Counted from the first letter of the stretch, positions 43,561 to 56,176 are shown. The stretch is 64,000 bases of DNA from Peromyscus leucopus (GCF_004664715.2 NC_051085.1:24140551-24204550); one strand, 5' to 3'. Numbers and translations: made by a program. Notes: generated by a model not told the origin, from the letters alone.

Positions 43561-46002
43561 TTTTTTAACCAACTTTTACATCGAAAAATCTTTAAACCAA
43601 AACAACACTTACCATTTTGCTAGCTTGGCCAAATATTCAGCCAGGTACATCCTGTCTTTACAAAACTAAAAGATGATAAACATAGGCACACATTTTCAGG
43701 AACAATATTGTTCAAAACATATTTACAGAATAGGAATGATCTGCCTCTGATTCTGTCAAGTACTGAATTAGAACTGCTCCTGGGGTCTGAAGTGATAGTT
43801 GGCATCCTCAGAAAGATATCTGAAAAGCATCAGCTCCCAAAGAATTTTAGGGGAAGATATTTGAAACTGGGCTTTCCAAGAATGATTACATCTGTCCTAT
43901 GCATGATTGACAAAATAACACTAAAAAGGCCAAGAGAATCATCAATATTATCAGAGAGATGAGAGCATGTAGGCCGTGAAGTCCCATCAGTATGCTGCGC
44001 TGTCCTGAAGTCCAGTGGTCCTTGCCAAGTGAGAAACTGTCCCCGTGGGCTTTTGCCTCATCTGGAGACCTGTTGGATAAACACTCATATATTAGTCCAA
44101 ACCTGGCTGCAGGGCTTCCAACACAGATTCACTCCTCGTTTCTCTTCAGAAAGAGCAGGCCTCCCAGGAGTATCAATCAAACATAGCATAAGAAGATGCA
44201 ATAAGACTAGACACAAACCCTCAGATTAAGGCTGGACTTTGAAGATTGAAATGAGTAGGAATCATGTTGTGTTGCTACCAGCAAACTGTTCTGGGAACAA
44301 TGCTAAATTGTTAACGATATCCGTTAACTTTGGAGCACATTAAAATACTTACTTTTCCTATGTATTTATCTATGGAGATGTCTGATAGATTTAATCTCAA
44401 ATATTTCTCCTCCACTAACTACTCACTTGCCTCACCTTCTATTTCCCAGACCATGCTTATAAAAGAAGGAAAACCGATAGTTACAAACCTGCTGATGTTA
44501 ACTAGGTGTGAAACCCTTACAACATTACACTGTGCATATTACGCTACTCAGAGGAGAGAAACTGAACACCCAGCGAGGAGAAGTTGTCCAAAATCAAGTT
44601 GGCAAGGAGTTGAGTAGGTCTGTGGACACGCAGTCTTTTTTTTTTTTTTCAGTGTACATGTGTCCTATCAGTGGTTTCTTATTTCCTGTATCAAACTGAA
44701 TCTGTTCAGACTCACTGTTCACGACCCATAGTCTGTACTTAATCATCACTCCCCTCGCTGCTCTGTGGTATGAAGTCTGTTTCCCAATCACCTGTCCGTT
44801 TCTACCTCTGGATCTTTAGCCTATCTGCCACGAAGTCAGTGCTTTTAATCCTGCATTTCTATAAATCTGAACTCTAAACTCACCATGACGCTCTGCTCCC
44901 TTGCTGTCAATAAAATCCTCCAGTGTTGTTTGTCTTTGTCCTATTGATTGCTGGTCTTTGGTCCACACACCTTACTTTTTCACTGTTGTCTGTCAGGCCT
45001 GCTTCTGCAGGCTCTCCTGCATGTCAGCTCTTTCCTTCTGCAAACAGTATCCAGTATCCGTGTTACCTCTATCTCCGTGTTTCTGACTTAAAACTTGATG
45101 GCTTTTCTTCTGGCTCCACCATACACAGTGTAACTAGTGATCATCGAACTCCATTATGTGTGCAGTGCAGGTATATTTTATCTAAGATGATTTATTTATC
45201 ACCCACTTTATGAATAATCTGTTTCTGGAGGAACAAAATGTATAGGTTTATTGTATATAAAATGTAAATAATCTCTGATGTGAAGGCAGATTTTGATCTA
45301 AAAGAAAAGATACGCTTTGGGGTTTTTTTGTTATGCAAACACAAATTATGCTATTTTCTATCACAGTGATAGAAGAGAAAGAGAAGAGAAAAATCCTTGT
45401 ATTTGACAGAAAATGTATCTCCCCAGAGCATTCCCTGAGCATTTTTGGGTGTCTATGTTCTTCCTAGGTAACTGAAATTAATTCACGGTTTGGAAAATCA
45501 TATGTTCATGCACTGCAAGTTTAGGGAATGTAAAACTTGAAAAAAAAAATGCCTTTTAATCTTCAAATAACACCGAAGTTTCTATAACACAAAAGGAGGA
45601 CCTGGGTCTCATGGTCCTGCTGCCGAACTGGAAGAATAACCCAGAGCTCAGTGGTTTCAGACACAATTTTTCCGGTTAATTACCACTTACATAGGACAGT
45701 ATAATTCATGTTTTCTTACATTCAGCTGCATTCCAAGGAATTTCATAAGCATTTCCTGAGCTCACTTTCCCATCATCAGTCTGATGACATGAAGCAAGAG
45801 GGAAATGTTGATGAATATGCTAATATTCTATGTCTTGGAATGTACATGAGGAATATTTTCACAGAAAAGTAAAAACGGATTCCAATTGGTGGGAATGGAA
45901 ATAATTTCTTCAAGGGGTCTTTCTCATTGCTGTTCCTGGGTCTGATGTGTACTTACATCAGCAGAATTACCTGCCATCTTTTCTTCTAAAGTTTTTATTA
46001 CA
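43561..46002. other. 2.4 kb repeat-poor DNA
   Basis: No recognised repeats. It contains a T12 run at 44636-44649. Overlapping plus-strand ORFs of 61-96 codons (43708-45213) lack shared frame, splice or domain evidence. Confidence 0.45.
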
Positions 46003-46155
46003 TGTCCTTATTTATTTATATACAGGAGGGTACCAAGATGCATTTATGGAGATCAGAGGATAACACCCAAGTCAGTTTTCTCCTTCCACCACAATGGTTC
46101 GGGGAGTTGGATGCAGGTTGTCAGGCTTGGAGGCAAGAACTATCTCCTAGGCCCC
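46003..46155 (-). mobile_element. B3-like SINE, minus orientation
   Basis: 'ccttatttatttatatacag', 'gcatttatggagatcagagg', 'ggggagttggatgcaggttg' and 'gaactatctcctaggcccc' follow a reversed B3; the tRNA-like head is partly lost. Confidence 0.6.
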
Positions 46156-49100
46156 ATCCTTTCTTTTATAGCATCATCTAGAGTATCATCCTGCCTGTTT
46201 CTCATCTGAAATTAGACTGCTGTTTCTAAATCTGTTTTACACTAAAGTAGCAATCTAAGCCCTGGCTGGCTGATATGGACAACTCAGAACTCAGATATTA
46301 TTTTTCTCTAGCCACTCCTCATCTCTTTTGAGCTCATAGACTGAAATACCACTTCATATTTTACCTTCCAATCTGCAACAAGCTGCTTTTCTAGCCTGCC
46401 TCTCAGAAGTAAACTTTGAATAAAAAAAGAGAAAAATGCTTCAAGAAAGGAGGGGATAAATTATCTTCTCACAATTCATCTTATCCTGGTTCCCAACATA
46501 ACTGAAACTTATTGACTACTTAATCAAAATATTCTTCAAACTTAGAGTTCAACAACTCCCCTAGTCATAATGCTTGCTTTCCATGATTCTAAACTTTAGT
46601 TTTGGGAAGGTGTGGCTGAGTGTGATCCACCTTTATGAGCATTTTGAGGTGATACAAACAATCGAATTCCACAATCTTACATCTTTGTGTTGCTTCACTA
46701 TTTAAACTTGGTGCCACATAATTTTCTTCTTCTATAATATGCCTTCTGATTTTCCTAGGTGTACATATCCATTTTATGTTGGTATTTCTTCTCTTAAATC
46801 TTTGTTCCAGTGCATCTGTGTATAAGTAAACATTAACCACAAATGCTCCGATGCACACACTGAGCACAATGAATCAACCTCAACTAGAAATTTTATTCCG
46901 TATACAAATTCTTATATTTTATAGTGGTAATGCAATTTATAGTTACTATATCATCAAAAGGTAGAAAATTTGTTTCCATGGTCTTTTTTATTTTCTACTA
47001 GAAATTTTGATAAAAATGGGAGGCATTTTATTAGATGTTTACCTAATTTCTGTATTTTCCAAATCATCACTTCTAGAAAGACTTCTAAAGCCTTGTGAAA
47101 TGAAACTGGGTAGTTACAATCTTTAAATAGCTTTTTTTTCTAAGTAAATCCAGGGTTTTTTTTTGGTGTTGTTTTGTTTATTTTGGCTTGGTTTGACATA
47201 AGAGGATTTCAATATCTTTGTGCTGAATGAAGGGATAAATTGGCACATGAACTAATTTGGTTTTGAGATACCCAAGTAATGAACAGCACATAAGACATTT
47301 TTTTTTGTTGTTGAAATCTTTATTTATAATCTGATACCAATAAATTTCCTCAAACATGACTCATATTTCATGAAGAACAAATGTGCCCAAGCACATACTT
47401 TATTTTTCAAAGTGACACAAGTGTATTAGACTCAGACCTTGTCTACAAATTGCCCACCTTATAAACTCTCGAGAAAAACTATAACTTCCATGTTAGACAG
47501 AACCCATCTTGGAAATTTCTGCCATTTTCAATTAAAGATATTTTGCTTCAAGTTTCCTGGTGCCAAAGTGTACAAGATCTTGCAGATTTCCTGACTGAAG
47601 AAATGAAATCTAAAGTAACCATTGCAGATATACCTTTTTTTTTTTTCAAACAAAAGCATTTCTACAAATCAAAGATGGATCCCAGGTGGGCCAAGATATA
47701 CAAGAAGACAAAGTACAGAGAACTGCATACATTACCTGTGTCCATAGATTTTCTTGTCCGAACCACTTAACCTTAGCTTCCCAGACAGTGAATGTGCCTG
47801 GACTGGAAAACAGAACATGTGCCAATATGGAGGATCTTCTTAATGTCCAGGGAGCATTTGGTTTGCAAATGCAGAAGTCACAGTGTATTTGGGCGTCACA
47901 GTGATACTGAAGACACACACAGTTACCATATCCCTTCTAAAAACATGACTTTATTCCCAACACCAAGCAGTGTGAAGTTACTGACAGTGTTAGTGGCCTG
48001 GAATTTATTGGATCAGTGGAAGAAACGTCTGGCTTCCCAGTTTGACACGGATCAGGAACTGTTTAGAATACGTAAGCCCACCCAAACCACAAAAACATCA
48101 ATGCTGCTGCTCCATCTGCATCTCTGTTATTAAAGCCGTGCAAAGAAATTCTGGGAGAGTTCTTAACTTGTAGTAAGGAACTAGACCCAAATATCTTACT
48201 AAACTGTGCATCGTGATTAACTGAGCATTCATGGAGTCACATTCTTTTCTTTCTCCCATGGAGTGTGTCATGACTTTATTCTAAAAATGCAAGGCTTTCT
48301 CTCTTTTCACACATTCCCAGAAATAGTTGGATGTGTACAATATGTTCACAGTCCTCTCTCTAGTTGTCTGGGAACTGCAGCTTGCTAGAGGAGGCAGAAA
48401 ATGGTGTGAACACCAAACGAAGCAGTTGCTGGCCATCTGAACAGGCCTTGCTGCTGGGGCCCAGTAAAGATAAATACTCATCCATCCAGCGGCTTCGTTT
48501 CTGTAATGTCTCCCTGTCCAACTTAATAAATGCTTCCTTGCTGCTTTCTTGGCATCTCTCTGAATGAGGAATGTAAACTGAAAAGGCCTAGGAGACCAGA
48601 ACTGGCACAAAACTCTATGATGAATAATACCAGAAGACACAGAGACTCTCTCAGTAGTCCCCTCGCAGTGCCACAGTCTATCAGAGGATACATATACTTC
48701 CTGGGACACAGATATTGTGTAATGTTCAGATGCATGAAAAAAGTAGAGAACAAAAAAAAAAAAAAAAACGGGTCCAATTTTTAAACAGTTGAAAGCTAAG
48801 AATAAAGCAAGAGATTTATATAAAGAACACTCCACACAACGATCTAAAACTCAATTAATGGAGACACCAATATATATGTATATATTCAATCTCTGGGTAT
48901 TGGAATAGGCAAACACAGACAGTACTCTTTTAGGAATACTGAAGATTTGAAAGAAACAGCCAGCAGAATTAGACTAAAAGTATTATTTAGCTATTCCTGT
49001 ATTTGTACCATGTCATAAACTTTTGCTGTTTCAAGATCTAAAAATAAATAAATAAATTCCCTTTATTTATTTTATTTATCCATTTTCCCAAGCTGAATAC

Positions 49101-49845
49101 ATTGAAAAGAGAAAACTTTTTTCCTACAGTGCTAACGTGTCTAACAGACTTAACTTGAAATTTTTCTCCAAAGAAGCTTTCAAATATATTATTTTAAGGT
49201 TCTAGGTTTCTTTACATATATTACAGAATTTCCTCAGGCTATCATGCTTAAAACTTGTTACAATGCAATGGTTCCAGATAATATTAATTACTATTTAATT
49301 CAGATCAAGCTGTAATGAGTGTCCTGAGCTTCTCATCATTTTTGAAATCTCTAGGAATAAGTTTGGAACTGTCTCTCAACTTATGGAAGTTGGAAGTAAG
49401 AGTCAGAACTCACATGAGAGTATCTATTATTGACGATCTCTGGAAAGGCATAGGTTCTCATGTTGTTGTATAGATATATTACATTTCTGGGATTCTGATA
49501 AATCAGAAACATAGCAACCTATTATGACAAGAACATTTCTGCCTGATTAAAATTAGGCTCAGAATGGAGAGAGATATATATTTGAGGGATCTCTTCCTAA
49601 AAAAATGTGCTCATTGCTCAGACTTAGCCACTATTGGCCAGCCAGAGGCCGCTAATCAGACCAACTTGTAACAAAGGATAGAAAATTTAGTTGTTAAGGT
49701 TCTAGTAAAAACTTGAAAGTATGTAGAACATAACTGCTATACTGTGGGACAAATAGCACTGTGTGCCACAATATTCAAAGGCTAAAACTAACCAAAGATT
49801 TCAATGGAGAGTATGTTCCTTTATAATGCTCATCAAAATAAAAAT
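46156..49845. other. 3.7 kb repeat-free stretch, the longest in the window
   Basis: No transposon is recognised across 3.7 kb apart from homopolymer runs (T11 near 47634-47646, A17 near 48752-48768). The 184-codon minus ORF at 48281-48835 includes a poly-F stretch from the A17 run and no domain. The density of unique sequence is unusual for this window, but no exon can be supported. Confidence 0.45.
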
Positions 49846-49980
49846 TAAAGAAAAAAAGGCCAGAGGCCATGAATTTGAGAGAGAGTAAGGGGGAGGTACA
49901 TGGGTGGGATTGGAGGAAGACAAAGGAAAGTGTAAAGTGATGCAATTATGATTTTAAAATTAAAAAAAATAAAATTTACT
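49846..49980 (+). mobile_element. L1 3' end, short fragment
   Basis: 'ggccagaggccatgaatttg', 'agagagagtaagggggaggt', 'tgggattggaggaagacaa' and 'gtgatgcaattatgatttt', then an A-rich tail. This is the extreme 3' end of a rodent L1. Confidence 0.72.
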
Positions 49981-50624
49981 TCTATAAAATTTTCAGGATT
50001 GTGAGGATTATGTCAAGTTTACATTCTCCAGGAGGAAATTACTCTCTATCCAAATGTTCTCAGTTCTTGTGCCTTTCTGACAGTCACATGGAATTTGTCA
50101 ACATCTTACTTCATATACTAAAATAAGTAATTTTATGGGTAACAAAGGTCAATTAGCAGCCTCATTTGTTTGCTCAGTCTCTCAGCTCTGTAGATATTGA
50201 TATTGATAGCATTTTCTTAGTTTCAGTTGCCATCCTTTCTTTATAGCCTGTCCTTTGTCTCATCCCTTGCTACTTACTCCGCATTGGATAAGTTCTGAGA
50301 CTGTGCAATGACTATGTGTTATCAGCACACAGAAGGGAAGAGGACTTCAACTCTGGTGAAGATAGGGCACACGGACACTTCTGAAGAAGTTCTTTTGACC
50401 AGAACGGAGGTGTCAGTTTCTTATCATTAGTGTTGCTTCCTTGAGGTAAGGTGAACAGGTGGGCTGTGCTTCATATTCACTAATTTTAAATCATAAACAC
50501 AATTAAATTGCCAGTCATATGATATTATATGCAAATTGTCATTTGTGTCTATCACATTTGTTGTACTGGAAATACATTTGTAGAAAGCTATACTTATTAA
50601 CACTATATACTTTTTAATTTAAAT
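49981..50624. other. unannotated DNA
   Basis: About 640 bases, no recognised feature. Confidence 0.45.
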
Positions 50625-50897
50625 ATAATAACATCATTTCTTTTCTCTTTCAGACCACTCCCACTTCAGAGTCATCCCTCCCAAATTTACCACTTCCTTT
50701 CTGTGTTGTTACATATATATATATATATATGTCAACATATGAATACAACTTACTGAGTGAACTCAGTGTTACCTACATGTATGTGTTTCTAGGGTTGACT
50801 ACTCAGTATTGGATAACCAATCAAGGAGCTCATTCCTGGTGAAGACTAATTCTCCCTCTCTCAGCAATTGTTATTTGCTTCTATCTCTTTATATAGG
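50625..50897 (-). mobile_element. L1 (Lx-type) fragment, minus orientation, part 1 of 2
   Basis: Reversed L1 words 'gttgactactcagtattgga', 'taaccaatcaaggagctcat' and 'cctggtgaagactaattctc', ending at the LTR insertion. It holds a short (AT)n at 50709-50728. It continues on the far side of the LTR at 51290. Confidence 0.65.
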
Positions 50898-51289
50898 TTC
50901 TGTGTGATGTTCTTTATGGCAAATGTGTTGCTCTGATTGGTCAATAAATAAAACACTGATTGACTAGTGGCTAGGCAGGAAGTATAGGCAGGACTAACAG
51001 AGAGGAGAAAAGAAAGAACAGGAAGGCAGAAGGAGTCACTGCTAGCTGCTGCCAGGACAAGCAGCATGTGAAGATGCCGGTAAGCCACGAGCCACGTGGC
51101 AAGGTATAGATTTATGGAAATTGATTAATTTAAGCTATAAGAACAGTTAGCAAGAAGCCTGCTATGGCCATACAGTTTGTAAGCAATATAAGTCTCTGTG
51201 TTTACTTGGTTGGGTCTGAGCGGCTGTGGGACTAGCAGGTGATAGAGATTTGTCCTGACTGTGGGCCAGGCAGGAAAACTCTAGCTACA
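50898..51289 (+). mobile_element. solo LTR, ERVK-like family A (copy 4), inserted in an L1
   Basis: A 392-base element in the opposite orientation to the other family A copies; it ends '...aaaactctagctaca'. The 6-base duplication 'tatagg' flanks it (50892-50897 and 51290-51295). The left end reads 'ttctgtgtgatg', so the strict TG end may be at 50901. 'gcaatataagtctctgtg' near 51183-51200 is TATA-like and sets the proposed strand. No internal retroviral sequence. Confidence 0.75.
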
Positions 51290-51700
51290 TATAGGAATGG
51301 GAAAACTTGAAATTCCTTCCATCTACATTGGGATGTTAACTACTGTTGGGATTATCAGACATGAGAAGAGTAGGATGGAGGAGAGAAATAATGGTGGAGT
51401 TGTTCATACCTTGTTTAGGTTGCCATGTTGTTGGTACTTCATAGGTGTTATAGCTTCTCTGTCATAGTTGAAGACCTCACAGCTTGCTTCTTGGTCTGCT
51501 GGCCTTTAAAATATTTTGCCTCCCTCTTCTTCAACATTTATTGAGCCTTGGGTGCAAGACTTGTGCTGTAGATGTATCCATTAGGGGTGGGTACCCCGTT
51601 GATACTTGTTCTCTGCAGTTTGAATAGTTGTGGCTTTCTGTAATGGTCTCTTCATGCTGTGCAAAGGAATATCTTCGATGAGGGACTCCATTTTCCTAAA
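51290..51700 (-). mobile_element. L1 (Lx-type) fragment, minus orientation, part 2 of 2
   Basis: Continuation of the L1 interrupted by the LTR: 'taggttgccatgttgttggt', 'cattgggatgttaactactg' upstream, then 'cttgtgctgtagatgtatcc', 'gatacttgttctctgcagtt', 'ctgtaatggtctcttcatgc' and 'cttcgatgagggactcca'. This is a known word order of the rodent L1 3' UTR in reverse. Confidence 0.7.
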
Positions 51701-52014
51701 CCAGTATGATTCCCAAGTGTATTCTAATATCTAATATCTAATCTTCGGACCTACATATCTATTTTAGTAACTGTCACTATGAACAATCAAAGGAGTACAA
51801 GTTTTTACCATGCTAAGAACAAAACAAATCTTGAACCAACACAACCTAGCATTATTATAGCATATACAGTAACTTTATTGGAATATGCTCAGTACAACTG
51901 TACAGTACATGTAAAATTGAGACAATGTTTAGAACACTCTTTGAATCTAGTGAGTGAAAGACACTGTTCTAATAGATTTCATGCAATTGTGTTTATAACT
52001 TACTGACTGCTGTG
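51701..52014. other. unannotated DNA
   Basis: About 310 bases, perhaps still L1 at its left end; nothing else seen. Confidence 0.4.
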
Positions 52015-52440
52015 TAACAAATTACCCTAAAACTTAATATCTTGAAAGAGCAAATATTTATCTCACAGTACCAATGAGTCAAAAATCAGTTGTGTTACTA
52101 TGCATCTCTGTCTCAGGATACAAAGTATTATCTGGAACAACATTCATCTTCAGGCTCCCCTGAGGGATAATCTGCTTTCAAGTGAACTCACATGGCTGTT
52201 GATTGACTTGTAGTCCTTGCTGGCTCTTCCCTGAGGTGTCATTTCTTTGCTTTGTGGGCCTTTCTGTGACGTATCTCACAAAATCGCAGCTAGCTTTGCT
52301 CACAAGAGTGAAAGACCTGAAAAAGAATATTTCACAGTGAAGCCACATTTTCTTTGTTAACTCACTTTGAAGTATCATTGCATAATTTTTCATTATCTGT
52401 TCAATTGAAGGATGTCATTAATCCTTGATCCATACTGAAA
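52015..52440 (-). mobile_element. MLT1-like MaLR LTR, reverse orientation
   Basis: 'tgtgtaacaaattaccctaa', 'aaatatttatctcacagtac', 'gtgaactcacatggctgttg', 'cttgctggctcttccctgag' and 'gtgggcctttctgtgacgta' follow an ancient mammalian MLT1-type LTR read in reverse. Strongly diverged. Confidence 0.6.
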
Positions 52441-53591
52441 ATGAAAATAAAAAAAGACAAGAAACAAGAAACATTCAGAGAGAGAGAAAAATTAAGTGGC
52501 ATACTAATGACTGCCTACCATAGTTCATGGAGCAAACTAAGACAGAGGATAATATGCTGACTTCCAGCTAGTCCTTCAGATTTAGACTGTAATCCAATCA
52601 ACATTCTGTAGCTTCCTAATTCTGTCAGCTTGGGTTAGTCTCCAGCCTCTACTGTGAAGGTTAATTGATAATCAGAAGTTTATGTTGCCTTCTCTCATCA
52701 CTATAAGATGGTTACAGTAGACTATTTTTCTTAGGTCTCTTGGAGGGTTAAATAATATAATTACACAACTTTGTAAGATATGTGCAACAACTATTTTTCC
52801 TTTTCAGTAGGAATACCATATTTGTTTGTGAAACTCAAGAGAAAAAACTGTCCACAGTGACACTCCCAAGGTTCAACATTGGTGCCTTCTAGAAGAATAA
52901 CCAGCATATTTATATCTTCAAAATTCTTTAAAAGTGGTGGTTATTTTGGACAACCTTCTGTGAGAAGCAAAATACTGTGACCCAAGTGAAAGGAGATATT
53001 TTTTTTTCTAATTTTCCCCCTCTCTCTTCCTGGTACTTGAGTTCAGCCAAGATACAGCAATTTCTCATTATAGTTAGACCTCTAAATGGTCTACTTTGTA
53101 CTTAACACTGACAACACAACCAGATTGTTTTCGCAGTTTCTAGATGCTACATTTCAGAAGGGGGCATGGACACATGGAAACATGTCTAAGAAAAAATGAC
53201 CAGATTGATGAGTGGATTCTAAATCTAGCCACATACCAAGCGAAAGATAAATAAAAAAGAGAGTATTTAACCCAGGTGAAATGGATAGGGCTGGATTTGA
53301 ATCTCAGTTCTGCTTCCTACAGGTGGACTTCAACAATTCCCTCACTAACTCTGACACTGTTTGCTGATTATATAAACATACAATAATGATTACATGCTAT
53401 GGAGCTATTCTATACCACACATTAAACAAATTGTTTTGCACTTGGCATGAATCATCTTTAAGATCACTATTGTTTTTCTTTTTACATGAGGAGGGAGCCT
53501 TGCAGCAGTAAGTTTCAATCCTCAGCTGTGGAGTTTCTCTTCAGTATTTTTGTTGGCAAATTGAAATGGTATGGAACATCTTTTCTTTTAA
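52441..53591. other. unannotated DNA
   Basis: About 1.15 kb, nothing recognised. Confidence 0.45.
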
Positions 53592-53800
53592 AAGATTTGC
53601 TTATTTTATTTTTAAATTATTTATGTGGGTGTACACACATGTGAGCACAAAGGTCCAGCATCCAGAAATGAATGTTGGATCTCCTCGAGCTGGAGTTATA
53701 GGTGGGTGTGACCTGCAATATTTTGGCACTAGGAACCAGACTTGAGTCTCCTGCAAGAGCAGACTGTGTTCTTAACCCATGAGCCATCTCTCTAGCATTA
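53592..53800 (-). mobile_element. B3-type SINE, minus orientation
   Basis: Reversed tail 'tttatttttaaattatttat', 'gtgtacacacatgtgagcac', 'aactgagtctcctgc'-like body (gacttgagtctcctgcaaga) and reversed head 'ttaacccatgagccatctct'. Near full length. Confidence 0.78.
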
Positions 53801-54004
53801 GACTATCTTGCCTGCATGAATTTACCTGACCGCCTTATTGATCAGAGCCATCAATGTTGCACTTTAATTAACAACCTACTAAAAACCAAATTTGAAATGA
53901 ATGCTTTGGGCTTTAAAAATCCCAATACAATGATAGGTAGTTTGTAGAATTCATCACTTCTTATTCATGTCACTTCAGCAAATTAAAAGACCAGAAGCAA
54001 AATA
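53801..54004. other. unannotated DNA
   Basis: About 200 bases between a SINE and an L1; nothing recognised. Confidence 0.4.
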
Positions 54005-54595
54005 AACCATAGACTGGATCCTGGCATAATCATCTACAGAGAGACTTCATCCAACAACTGATAGGAGCAGATACCCAGACCCACAGCCAAACATTAGGCG
54101 GAGCTCAGGGAACCCCATGGAAGAAGTGGAGGAAGGATCTTAGGACCCAGTGGGGTCTAGGATCTCACAAGAATATGGTCCACAGAATCAACTAAACAGG
54201 CTTCAAAGGGGCTCACAGAGACTGAAGAGACAATCGGGAGCATGTATGTGTCTGAGCTAGGTCTTCTGTATATATGGTATGGTTGTGTAGCTTGGTGTTC
54301 TGGTGAGTTTCCTAACAGTGGGAGTGTGGTTTATTTCTTGACTCTTTTGTCTGCATCTTGGGACCCTTTTCCTCCTCCTGGGTTACCTTGTGCAGCTTTG
54401 ATAGGAGGATATGTGCTTGGTCTTATTGTAACTTGTTATGCTGTTTTCGGTGGATATCCTCGGAAAGCCTGATCTTTTCTGAAGGGAAACAAAGGAATGA
54501 ATCTTGGGGAGATGAGAGATGGGGGGCGCGGCTGGGAGAAGTAGGGGATGTGACTGAGGTTGGGATATAATATATGAGAGAATTAAAAAAAATGA
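54005..54595 (+). mobile_element. L1 (Lx-type) 3'-UTR fragment
   Basis: 'gactggatcctggcataatc', 'atctacagagagacttcatc', 'cagccaaacattaggcggag', 'gtgagtttcctaacagtggg', 'gcatcttgggacccttttcc' and 'gatgtgactgaggttgggat', then an A-rich end. A 5'-truncated copy; ORFs of 70-76 codons inside it are not L1 proteins. Confidence 0.8.
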
Positions 54596-55788
54596 TGGTA
54601 GAGATGTTAAAACACCATCCAGGATTTTATTGTCTTTACAGTCAATATTGGTAAAATGTGAGAATGCTTTTACATTGGTAAATGATTGAAAAAGTCATTT
54701 AATCACTTTAAACACCAGATTTCTTTTCCTACGAGGTAAGAAATGGCACTTGTGGTCCTCTTAGTCGCTTGTCAATCAAAAGTGTCAAATTTACTGTAAG
54801 AATGGAAATGAAAAATAGTAACATTTTGAGATTTTATTTCCTCTCATTCACATATCATAATTTAAGTGAAACAAATGTCCACTTTATACTTATTAGATGT
54901 AATGTCCTATCATTGTTTCTCGACTTGCCCAGCATTTATTCCACTAGTACTTGTGTGGAAGATAATGTAAACATCAGTGTGCAAATTTAACAAATTGAGA
55001 CATACAGTTACAAAGCTTAAGGTTATCTTAAAACTGGAACATTTCTTATTTCAGTAAGTATCTTTATCTAATTTATTTTATTTGCAAATAAATAGTGATT
55101 TGGAGCTATATAAAGGAAAAGAAACAATGAGAAATCATACCGGATAAAACACGATAAACACAGAAGGCAGATAAGGAGACCTGGCCCATTTGTGAGTATA
55201 ATCTTCATTGGAGAAATGAAAAAAATGTTCAAACTTAATATTAAAAATGAACTAGGTATAGCCAATAAATTTAACATGGAGCGGATAATTACTTGAAGGA
55301 CAAAAAGAGAAAGAGCTGTCAGTTGGGAAAGGCACAAGTATCACCTATAATAGAAAAAAAAAAAAACGTAGACTGGCTCATATTTTCTGCATAGCAACGT
55401 TCATGCTATTCTGTTGGACAACTTCTAAAAGTTCCATGAAAGAAAATGTCACTTAAGGTGTATGTCAGTCGAACTATTTTTTTTTTAAGTTGCAAAAATC
55501 TAAATAATTCTTTATGTACAAAGGTTTCCTCTTTTGAAAAAAAAAAAAATACCAGAAGAGATTTAGCTTACCAAGTGATAAATGAAGAAGCTGTACATGT
55601 AAGAAAACCCAAAGACAATGTGAGTTCTGTATACACTTAACTGTTTACTCAGAACTGAAATGCCCAGTAAATTATTTGCATTGCACTATTTGGCACTGTT
55701 CTAAGTCCCAAATGGTCAGCCATGAAAATATACACTCAAGTGACATTATATGAACTCAACAGGTTATGTCTGGAAATGTATACACACA
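54596..55788. other. unannotated DNA
   Basis: About 1.2 kb; only A12 runs (near 55352-55365 and 55537-55550). Nothing else recognised. Confidence 0.45.
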
Positions 55789-55830
55789 GTGTGTGTATGT
55801 GTGTGTGTGTGTGTGGGTGTGTGTGTGTGC
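55789..55830 (+). repeat. (GT)n microsatellite, interrupted
   Basis: GT units with TAT and GGG interruptions, preceded by 'tacacacagtgtgtg', a short palindromic CA/TG junction. Confidence 0.9.
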
Positions 55831-55845
55831 ATGCAATAACAATTG

Positions 55846-55945
55846 ATGAAAAGAGGCCATGGATTTAAAGGAGTTTTAGAAGTGGTATAAGGGATAGTTT
55901 GGGAGGAGGAGATAGAAGGGAGAAATATCATATTTGAAACACTGT
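55846..55945 (+). mobile_element. L1 3' end, short fragment
   Basis: 'aaaagaggccatggatttaa' then 'gggaggaggagatagaagg' match the extreme 3' end of rodent L1, diverged and short. Confidence 0.5.
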
Positions 55946-56109
55946 CCCACATGAACAAGATTTACATATATGAACTAAATTAATCCCTAGAATACATTTT
56001 TAATTTTCTTAATGATTACAAACATACACACTGACAAAAAATGCTGCTTGATAAAAAGCTTTAAAGACCCTTACAACAGAAAAAACACAGACTATAAAAG
56101 ATAGAACCA

Positions 56110-56162
56110 GGCACAAAGCTACACAGAGAAACCTTGTCTCGAAAAACCAAAAAAAAAAAAAA
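56110..56162 (+). mobile_element. severely 5'-truncated B1 SINE
   Basis: Only the last ~35 bases of B1 (caaagctacacagagaaac, then cttgtctcg) and an A-rich tail remain. A perfect 14-base target-site duplication 'aaaagatagaacca' flanks it (56096-56109 and 56163-56176). The clean duplication shows it inserted already truncated. Confidence 0.9.
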
Positions 56163-56176
56163 AAAAGATAGAACCA

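Noticed and set aside
47543..48133. Possible exons of a conserved gene
   Set aside because: Short ORFs in different frames with no consistent splice sites and no recognised protein family.
48281..48835. 184-codon minus-strand ORF, longest in the window
   Set aside because: Contains poly-F from an A17 run, no domain or conserved motif, and no transcript signals; a random ORF is more likely.
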